Below are positions 7,456-13,731 of a stretch of 23,145 nucleotides of DNA, piece by piece (the stretch's first letter is position 1; every line of letters begins with the position of its first letter). A program made the position numbers and the translations under genes. Below the pieces are notes generated by a model. The model had not been told where the DNA came from. It saw nothing but the letters and a program-made list of their open reading frames with translations, and made no database searches. Source of the stretch: a virus; the IMG/VR virus record IMGVR_UViG_3300009370_000174, positions 1 to 23,145 of that record; one strand, 5' to 3'.

Positions 7456-8214
7456 ATGAGTGAAGTTACATTTCCTACGGAAGAGGTTAATCTTCCATCT
7501 AAGGGTTTGTACTATGACAAATCCAACCCATTATCAAGTGGTAAAGTAGAAATAAAATATATGACAGCTAAAGAGGAAGATATTCTTACCTCAATAAACC
7601 TTATTCGTAAGGGAACTGTTATAGATAAAGTTCTTGAAGCTTTGATAGTTGATAAAAAAATCAAAATAGATGATTTATTGGTTGGGGATAAAAATGGTTT
7701 AGTCATAGCTACTAGAATTCTTGCTTACGGTAAAAATTACGAAATTCAGGCATTTTGTGATGATTGTCAAGAAGTAAGTCAATTAGTAGTTGATTGTACA
7801 AAACTTTCCGATAAGGAAATATCAACTAAAACAAAAGAAAATAAGTTCTCTATGGAACTTCCAAGAACAAAAGTTAGAATAGAATTCAAACTTTTAACTA
7901 GTGGTGAAGAGAAGTTGGTTGAAAAAGATGTAGTGGCTATGCAAAAAGCACAACCTGACCATGATTATACTAACACTTTCAGATTCAAACGAATGATTAC
8001 TTCAGTAGATGGAGACACTAAACAAACGGTTATTAACGATTTTGTTGATAATAGATTTTTAGCACAAGATTCGTTGGCATTTAGAAAGCATTTACAAGAC
8101 GTAACTCCTGATGTAAATATGGGTTATCCTTTTGAATGTGTTAAATGTGATCATGAACAGGAGGTAACGGTGCCATTGGGCACCACGTTTCTTTGGCCTG
8201 ACACATCTCAATAG
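7456..8214 (+). CDS. 26: T4 gp26-like baseplate hub / tail assembly protein (zero-frame product)
   Basis: A 252-residue protein. The N-terminus VNLPSKGLYYDKSNPLSSG, then VEIKYMTAKEEDILTS, is characteristic of the gp26-like family of T4-type phages. T4 gp26 (208 residues) is classically called a baseplate hub subunit. Two Cys pairs, C101-x2-C104 (CDDC) and C228-x2-C231 (CVKC), suggest a zinc ribbon joining the middle and C-terminal parts. The gene lies between tail tube and tape measure, the position held by tail assembly chaperones in other tailed phages. Its last 16 codons overlap an open +1 frame that continues to 8407 (see the entry at 8189), so this is probably the shorter of two products. 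The ribosome binding site is ACGGAG at 7445-7450. Confidence 0.8.
   Translation: MSEVTFPTEEVNLPSKGLYYDKSNPLSSGKVEIKYMTAKEEDILTSINLIRKGTVIDKVLEALIVDKKIKIDDLLVGDKNGLVIATRILAYGKNYEIQAFCDDCQEVSQLVVDCTKLSDKEISTKTKENKFSMELPRTKVRIEFKLLTSGEEKLVEKDVVAMQKAQPDHDYTNTFRFKRMITSVDGDTKQTVINDFVDNRFLAQDSLAFRKHLQDVTPDVNMGYPFECVKCDHEQEVTVPLGTTFLWPDTSQ
8159..8197 (+). promoter_or_regulatory. Probable programmed +1 ribosomal frameshift site
   Basis: Three elements lie in the last 20 codons of the gp26-like gene. First, AGGAGGT (8159-8165) is a perfect Shine-Dalgarno sequence with no usable start codon for the second frame after it. Second, GGTGCC-ATTG-GGCACC (8169-8184) is a perfect 6-bp stem with five G-C pairs, unusual in such AT-rich DNA. 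Third, ACG TTT CTT TGG C (8185-8197): a +1 slip at TTT re-pairs as TTC, and a slip at CTT re-pairs as TTT. CTT TGG C differs by one base from the CTT TGA C slip site of bacterial release factor 2 genes. A +1 shift enters the frame that stays open to 8407. Confidence 0.6.
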
Positions 8215-8407
8215 ACTTCAAGTACACGAAGAAATATTTAATCTTTTAAATTACGGTAATGGTGGTTACACTTTTAACGAAGTGTATAATATGCCTATAT
8301 ATCTAAGAAGGTTTTATCTAAAAAGACTCAATAAGGAATATAAAGATATTGCAGCTGAAAGAGATAAAGCTAATAGAAAGTCTCAACAAGTCTTGAAAAA
8401 GAAATAA
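8189..8407 (+). CDS. Frameshift extension of the gp26-like protein (tail assembly chaperone-like)
   Basis: This frame is open from 8168 to TAA at 8405-8407 and reads like real protein: FGLTHLNRLQVHEEIFNLLN, then YGNGGYTFNEVYNMPIYLRR, then a basic Lys/Arg-rich helix ending LKKK. The only ATG (8291) is 39 codons before the stop, lacks a ribosome binding site and would discard the conserved-looking first half. If ribosomes shift at CTT (8191-8193), the fused product is 246 plus 70, or 316, residues. A short product plus a longer frameshift product just upstream of the tape measure is the arrangement of lambda G/GT. Alternatives are a sequencing or assembly indel joining what is really one gene, or an independent gene with a non-standard start. 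Existence as coding sequence is well supported; the mechanism is inferred. Confidence 0.65.
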   Translation, partial: FFGLTHLNRLQVHEEIFNLLNYGNGGYTFNEVYNMPIYLRRFYLKRLNKEYKDIAAERDKANRKSQQVLKKK

Positions 8408-8421
8408 AATCTTATATTTCG

Positions 8422-8429
8422 ATATTTAT
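8422..8429 (+). promoter_or_regulatory. Candidate promoter octamer ATATTTAT upstream of the tape-measure operon
   Basis: ATATTTAT (context tcgATATTTATtattga) lies 44 bases before the ATG at 8474, in the 66-base gap that begins the tape-measure and baseplate operon. Confidence 0.4.
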
Positions 8430-8473
8430 TATTGACACAATCCTGTAACTAAAATTCAATTCGGAGTTAAACA

Positions 8474-8704
8474 ATGTCAAAGAAGATAAATGAAGGTATT
8501 GTTGATAAGGTTTTTGGTAAAGTCATAAATCTTGTTATGAAAGGGCAATCTAGAAAAGCTATGAATGCCTTCAAAAAAGATAAAAAACTACAGAGAGATA
8601 TAAAAGCCGCTGCTGATGCGCAAGATACTCTGAAGAAAAGTATTGAAAAATTAAGAAAAGACCCCGAATTCGAAAAGGAATATCAAAAGAGTTTAAAATT
8701 ATAA
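8474..8704 (+). CDS. Small basic helical protein, unknown function
   Basis: A 76-residue, Lys-rich protein (KAMNAFKKDKKLQRDIKAAAD, ending KDPEFEKEYQKSLKL) predicted by composition to be largely helical, with a short hydrophobic stretch near residues 9-22. The start follows CGGAG at 8462-8466. It sits between the gp26-like frameshift product and the tape measure, 12 bases before the latter, so an assembly role linked to the tape measure is possible. I recognise no family. Confidence 0.65.
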   Translation: MSKKINEGIVDKVFGKVINLVMKGQSRKAMNAFKKDKKLQRDIKAAADAQDTLKKSIEKLRKDPEFEKEYQKSLKL

Positions 8705-8716
8705 AAAGGGTAATGC

Positions 8717-10363
8717 ATGCCAACTAAACGGGAACAACAGCAGTTAAATGATGCGTTAAACCAAACTAAAGAACTAATATCATCTATCAATAAATCAGTA
8801 GGTGAGATGGATGGTGGATTTTCGGATATTGGTGGATCAATAAAAAATAACGCTAGTGCTTTGAATGCGTTTTTGAAAGTTTCTGCTAAAAATAATGAAG
8901 TAACAAAAGCAACAGTAAAAACTGGTAATCTTATAGCGGAAGCATATGATGATGTTGCTGAAAATCTTGAAGATGTTCTTAAAGGTAATAAACAATTTAA
9001 AGTAAGTTCAAAACAAATTGGTGATTTAATAAATGGTAGTATAAAGGGTGGAGCTTCAAAAAATGCTGAACATATGAGAGAACAAGCAGAAAATGTTCAG
9101 AAAATGTTGAAGGTGTTTGAAAATCCAAAATTCCAAACAGCTTTTTCAGGAATAGAAAAGGGTGCAGATAGGTTAACAGGTTTTATTAATAAACTCCCAG
9201 GTGGTCAAACGATGTCAAAAGCCTTTGGAGTAGATAAACAAATAGCTGCTAATACTAAGCAAATGCAAGGAAATATGTTGAAATTTGCTAAAAGTGGAAA
9301 AGTATCGGCTAAGGGTATAGGTGGTTTACTTAAAGGTACTAAGTTTCTTAAAATTGGAGTTCTTGGTGCAGCATTAGCGATGATATCTTTTGGATTAGAA
9401 GCTAATAAAACACAAAAAGCATTAGGTGGAACTTATACACAGGCAGCAAAGGTACTTGCTACGTCTAAAGCAATAGCTGCAGCAAATAAACTTAACGGTA
9501 TGACTCAAGAAGAATCAATGGATTTGATGATGGGTATTAATCGTGAGTTTGGTAATATGGATAAAGCTGCTTTAGGTGTAACTATGAAAGCAAGTAATTT
9601 AACTGCCAATTTTGGTTTGAGTGCAGGAAATGTTGGTAAGTTAGCTAGACAGATGCAGGCAGTTGGTTCTACAAGTTTAGAAGCATCTATAAATACTATA
9701 GAAATGGGTGGAGAGTTAGCAAGAGCAGCAAATGTTCCTGTAGCTGACGTGATGAATGATGTTGCACAGAATACAGAATTTTTCGCTAGATTTGCTAAAG
9801 ATGGTGGAGTTAATATAATAGCAGCAGGAATAGCAGCTAAGAAATTAGGTTTGGAAATGGCTAATCTTGCTTCTATAGCAGATAGTTTATTAGACTTCGA
9901 AAGCTCAATAACTAAACAAATGGAAGCTGAGGTTTTATTAGGTAAAGAATTAAATCTTGAAAAAGCAAGAGAGATGGTATTCAATAATGACATAGCAGGA
10001 GCTATGGCAGAAGTATCAAAGTTAGTTTCTCCTGAAGAATTTCAAAAGATGGATGCAGTTAGAAGAAGTACATTAGCAGGTGCCGTAGGTTTAGATGCAG
10101 CAACTTTTGCAAAAGCTATTAGTGGTGATACGACAGGAGTAGGAGATGCAGTTATTGCACCAGGAGGAAAAGTTATTTCAACATCACCACAAGATTATTT
10201 AATAGCAACTACAAATCCAGGAACATTAGGTGGTGGAATGGATACTTCAAAACTTGAAGGTTTGATGGCACAAGTAGCAGCGTCTGTAGATGGACTTAGA
10301 AATGATACAGTAGACGGAACTTATCAAACTAAAATAGCAATAGAAAGACAAGGAATAGCATAA
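8717..10363 (+). CDS. Tail tape measure protein (gp29-like role)
   Basis: A 548-residue protein, close to T4 gp29 (590 residues). The N-terminal 200 residues are helical with coiled-coil character (LNDALNQTKELISSINKSVG). A hydrophobic segment, KFLKIGVLGAALAMISFGL, lies near residues 209-228, as expected of tape measures that enter the membrane. Residues 240-460 are Ala/Leu/Met-rich helices. The C-terminal motif GKVISTSPQDYLIATTNPG resembles the end of many phage tape measures. Such proteins line the tube interior and set its length. The start at 8717 has AAGGG at 8706-8710; a nearby ATG at 8713 is in another frame. The stop overlaps the next start (TAATG). Assigned from architecture and gene order. 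Confidence 0.75.
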   Translation: MPTKREQQQLNDALNQTKELISSINKSVGEMDGGFSDIGGSIKNNASALNAFLKVSAKNNEVTKATVKTGNLIAEAYDDVAENLEDVLKGNKQFKVSSKQIGDLINGSIKGGASKNAEHMREQAENVQKMLKVFENPKFQTAFSGIEKGADRLTGFINKLPGGQTMSKAFGVDKQIAANTKQMQGNMLKFAKSGKVSAKGIGGLLKGTKFLKIGVLGAALAMISFGLEANKTQKALGGTYTQAAKVLATSKAIAAANKLNGMTQEESMDLMMGINREFGNMDKAALGVTMKASNLTANFGLSAGNVGKLARQMQAVGSTSLEASINTIEMGGELARAANVPVADVMNDVAQNTEFFARFAKDGGVNIIAAGIAAKKLGLEMANLASIADSLLDFESSITKQMEAEVLLGKELNLEKAREMVFNNDIAGAMAEVSKLVSPEEFQKMDAVRRSTLAGAVGLDAATFAKAISGDTTGVGDAVIAPGGKVISTSPQDYLIATTNPGTLGGGMDTSKLEGLMAQVAASVDGLRNDTVDGTYQTKIAIERQGIA

Positions 10364-13300
10364 TGGCATTAGTAGATATGAAATCAAATTTAGCTATTGG
10401 TGTTGGTTCAAAAGAATCACCTCAATCTTTTGCTGATGGTCATTCAGCGTATACTGTTACGGGACAAAGAAAATTTGAAACTGCAATAAGACATGATGTT
10501 GAAAAAGATGTATTTACTTCTTATAATCGTAAAGGTGATGAATTAAAATGGATGTTTAATGATGCTTTTTCAGGACAAGGTAGTATGTTAGTTCAAGCAA
10601 AAGAGTTTGACTTACGTGCATATTATGATAGAGCACTTAAAAATACAGATGTTTTAGGTGCAAGAAATAATAATAGATTAGGTTTTGACGAACCATTTAT
10701 TCTTAAACCAATTGGTGATAGATGGGGACCTGATACTTGGTCTGTAGATGAAGGAATGGTTAGAGCAGGTATACTTACACAATCAGCAAGAACTGTAGCC
10801 GATGTTCAAAGAATAGGTAAGTTTTTATTGACACCAAGAGGTGTTGGTTTTATAGCGAAACAAGAGGTTTTACAAATGCTGAATGCAGGTGGTTCAGTTT
10901 CAATGTCTACATTAAAAAGTAGAATAAATCAAGCATTAGGAAAAGATGTTTTAAGACAAGATTCAGTACCACAAAGATTTTCAGCAGGTAGAGATATATT
11001 TAAGAGTTCTTTTGCTAAAGTTGATGCAAAAACTGGTCATTATATGGGTGGTGGTCCAACCGTACAAAATTGGGAAGGTAGTGATATTAGAACTTGGAGA
11101 GGGCCAGAATCTATTATAGCATCACTTCCTATAGGAGCACATTTTGTAAGGCATAAAACACCAGTAGGATCTCCTACTATTAAATTAATTAACAATGTTG
11201 GTAACTTTATTGTTGATGCAGGTGGTGGAGTATTATCTTTATTGGATGGTATTCAAGTTGCTTGGCCTCATATTAGTATGAATCCAGATTTTAGAGCAGG
11301 TAGTTTACTAACAGGATTAGGTAATATAGCAGCAAATGTTGGTAGAGGTATGGGTGATATCTTTCCTAATATTTTTGAGAATGCTAAAACAGGGGTAGGA
11401 AATATTGCTGATGCATTAGGTAACGCATTTTCAAATGTAACTTTACCAAAAGTAAGTTTGGGTAGGGTTTCTGATTCACTATCAGGATTATTTCCAGGAT
11501 TAATAGGTGTACAAGGAATAGGAACTCCTGATTTTAGTGGAATGATGAGTTTGTTGGGTGGATTATCAAATAAATTAGGTAATTTAGTAAGTAGTCTACC
11601 TATACCAAGTATAAGTTTACCGCCATTACCAAGTTTACCATCTTTACCAAAAATAGATTTACCAGATTTAGGGAATCCATTTTCAGGTATATCAAGTTTT
11701 GTAAGTGGGATTAAATTACCAGGAATAAAATTTTCAGGAAGAGGTGGATTAGGATTAGGTAGTTTAAAAGGAGTATTACCTGCTATTAATTTTGGATTAA
11801 AAATTAAAGGTGGTAATTTAGGATTTGATTTATCTGCTTTTGATGATTTTAAATTTGGTTTTAATAAAGGATTAAAAGGATTAATTGATTTACCTGGATT
11901 TGATCTTAATATGGTAACAGCAAGAGGAATTCCACAACCAGGCGTACCTCTTTATGCAAGAAAAGGAGCATCAGGTCGTTATGGTGAAGATATAGCAAGT
12001 TTGAAAGAAGGTGTAGGTGGATCTCAACATTTAAATAGAGACGAAATAGAAGCTTATGGAGTACCAAAGTTATGGTATACAACTGCAAAAGATATTGGAG
12101 ACAATAGAGGTTCATTAGCAAATCTTTATGATGCGGATTTTCCATATACAAAATTGATATTAGGTAAAACAACTAAATCCGTATTATGGACTTTTGGCAT
12201 TGGCTTTTCAGACAAGATAAAGACAGACAATAAAATAACTGGAATACCATATGCAATAGGTGCTGGGTTTGCTGGTGGTAGGTTGGATCCAATAAATACC
12301 CCCAACTTTCCATTAAATCAGACAAAAGTATATAGGGATATTATTACACCCGAATTTCCTACAAATGTTCAAGATTCAAGTGGAACTAAAAATAAGATAC
12401 AAAAATATGAAATGTTATCTTATGGACAATTAGGTGGTGAAGCAGAGGGTTATGGTAAGAAGAATGAAAAAAATTCCGCTGATATTACAAGAGGAATAGG
12501 TTCTTATGGTAAAGCTGCTAGATTTATTCCAGCACCGGCAAAGGATGGAAAACCTCTTACTGATGTAGTGGCATCTGATGGTACAGGTGTATATAAAACA
12601 ACGTTACAAGATACAATAAATTTACATCCATATGGTGGTTCAATTGCTTCTCAACACGTTAATAATGAAAATAGCGACTTTGTTCCATTTAAGTTTAGAG
12701 ATATGGTAAATGGTAAGTGGATTATATTTAGAGCAATTATTGAGAGTGTTTCAGATACTTCATCCCCACAATTTGCAGAAGAAAGATACATTGGTAGACC
12801 AGATAAAGTTTATACATATCAAGGTTCTGATAGAAATGTTAATATTACTTTTAAAGTTATGCCAAAATCTGCACAAGAATTAGTTACTCTTTGGGAAAAG
12901 TTAAATTATTTGAGAGGATTAACTTATCCTACAGTAAAAAATAATCGTATGATAGCACCATTTTTTAGTTTGACATTAGGTGATATGTTTGATAGTCAAC
13001 CAATGATATTTCAGAGTTTAAATTTTAGTATTGATCAATCATCTTTATGGGAAATTAGACCAGGTTTAAGATTACCAAAATTAATACAATGTTCTGCAGA
13101 TATGAGAATAATTGAGAAAACTTTACCAACTTCTATAGGTAAACATTATGATTTAGATTGGTTACATGATGGACAGAATACAATTGGTGGAGATCCAATG
13201 ACTGATCCTACTTTAGTAGAACCCGATAGAAAAAAATATATAGATTTATGGAAAGAGTTGGGAATGAATGGAATGAGTGGTGAAGTTATGGATAATTTAA

Positions 13301-13422
13301 TGGCAGCAGCAGAAACGGTAGAGGCTTTACAAGAAGCGATAGATGCTGCTAAAAGTGTAGATGCTGGTATTGGCGCAGGAGCTTTGGATGCACCAAATAT
13401 AAATTTTAGTATCAGTAAGTAG
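10363..13422 (+). CDS. Large baseplate protein with C-terminal gp48/gp54-like tube-initiator domain
   Basis: A 1019-residue protein. Residues of about 773-930 carry the signature of T4-type tail tube initiators and caps: FKFRDMVNGKWIIFRAIIES, then YIGRPDKVYTYQGSDRNVNI, LWEKLNYLRGLTYPTV and PFFSLTLGDMF. T4 gp48 is 364 residues, so some 700 extra residues precede this domain. They comprise an unrecognised N-terminal domain (1-280) containing FLLTPRGVGFIAKQEVLQML, and a low-complexity middle (about 380-520) rich in Leu, Pro, Gly and Ser with repeated Leu-Pro steps (ISLPPLPSLPSLPKIDLPDL). The gene begins within the tape-measure stop codon. Expected to cap the baseplate hub and seed tube polymerisation. 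The C-terminal assignment is good; the N-terminal function is unknown. Confidence 0.75.
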   Translation: MALVDMKSNLAIGVGSKESPQSFADGHSAYTVTGQRKFETAIRHDVEKDVFTSYNRKGDELKWMFNDAFSGQGSMLVQAKEFDLRAYYDRALKNTDVLGARNNNRLGFDEPFILKPIGDRWGPDTWSVDEGMVRAGILTQSARTVADVQRIGKFLLTPRGVGFIAKQEVLQMLNAGGSVSMSTLKSRINQALGKDVLRQDSVPQRFSAGRDIFKSSFAKVDAKTGHYMGGGPTVQNWEGSDIRTWRGPESIIASLPIGAHFVRHKTPVGSPTIKLINNVGNFIVDAGGGVLSLLDGIQVAWPHISMNPDFRAGSLLTGLGNIAANVGRGMGDIFPNIFENAKTGVGNIADALGNAFSNVTLPKVSLGRVSDSLSGLFPGLIGVQGIGTPDFSGMMSLLGGLSNKLGNLVSSLPIPSISLPPLPSLPSLPKIDLPDLGNPFSGISSFVSGIKLPGIKFSGRGGLGLGSLKGVLPAINFGLKIKGGNLGFDLSAFDDFKFGFNKGLKGLIDLPGFDLNMVTARGIPQPGVPLYARKGASGRYGEDIASLKEGVGGSQHLNRDEIEAYGVPKLWYTTAKDIGDNRGSLANLYDADFPYTKLILGKTTKSVLWTFGIGFSDKIKTDNKITGIPYAIGAGFAGGRLDPINTPNFPLNQTKVYRDIITPEFPTNVQDSSGTKNKIQKYEMLSYGQLGGEAEGYGKKNEKNSADITRGIGSYGKAARFIPAPAKDGKPLTDVVASDGTGVYKTTLQDTINLHPYGGSIASQHVNNENSDFVPFKFRDMVNGKWIIFRAIIESVSDTSSPQFAEERYIGRPDKVYTYQGSDRNVNITFKVMPKSAQELVTLWEKLNYLRGLTYPTVKNNRMIAPFFSLTLGDMFDSQPMIFQSLNFSIDQSSLWEIRPGLRLPKLIQCSADMRIIEKTLPTSIGKHYDLDWLHDGQNTIGGDPMTDPTLVEPDRKKYIDLWKELGMNGMSGEVMDNLMAAAETVEALQEAIDAAKSVDAGIGAGALDAPNINFSISK

Positions 13423-13431
13423 GAATATAAT

Positions 13432-13728
13432 ATGAATAGATATGAAAATATAAGAGTGAAGATTAATAAACAAGGTAAAAGAGTTCGTGTATCAACTTTA
13501 TATCCACAAATTCCTATATCCGATGAGGATAAATTTATATATCCAAAGTATGGTGAACGATTAGATTTAATTGCACATAGACAATACAAAGATTCTACTT
13601 TGTGGTGGGTTATAGCAAAAGCAAATGGTTTAGGTAAAGGTAGAACAACTTTAAATCCAAATTTTCAAATAAGAATACCTGGTAATATAGAAAAAATAAT
13701 TGCTGACTATAATGCATTGAATAGGTAA
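13432..13728 (+). CDS. 53: Baseplate wedge protein, gp53-like with LysM-type fold
   Basis: A 98-residue protein. Residues of about 42-85 read YGERLDLIAHRQYKDSTLWW, then VIAKANGL, NPNFQIRIPGN: the pattern of a LysM-like repeat as found in gp53 and small baseplate proteins of contractile tails (a 'D-x-I-A-x-x-x-Y-x-D-x-x-L-W-W' core). T4 gp53 is 196 residues, so this is a short version holding little but the LysM-like part. TAGGAA precedes the ATG. Placement between the gp48-like and hub-like genes supports a baseplate role. Confidence 0.75.
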   Translation: MNRYENIRVKINKQGKRVRVSTLYPQIPISDEDKFIYPKYGERLDLIAHRQYKDSTLWWVIAKANGLGKGRTTLNPNFQIRIPGNIEKIIADYNALNR

Positions 13729-13731
13729 GTT

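Noticed and set aside
8291-8407. Independent 38-residue gene from the ATG at 8291
   Set aside because: No ribosome binding site; the same frame reads as plausible protein for at least 34 codons upstream, which favours frameshift expression.
9505-9993. 162-codon minus-strand open frame
   Set aside because: Lies wholly within the tape-measure gene; its Ala/Leu/Ser-rich product mirrors the + strand codon pattern.
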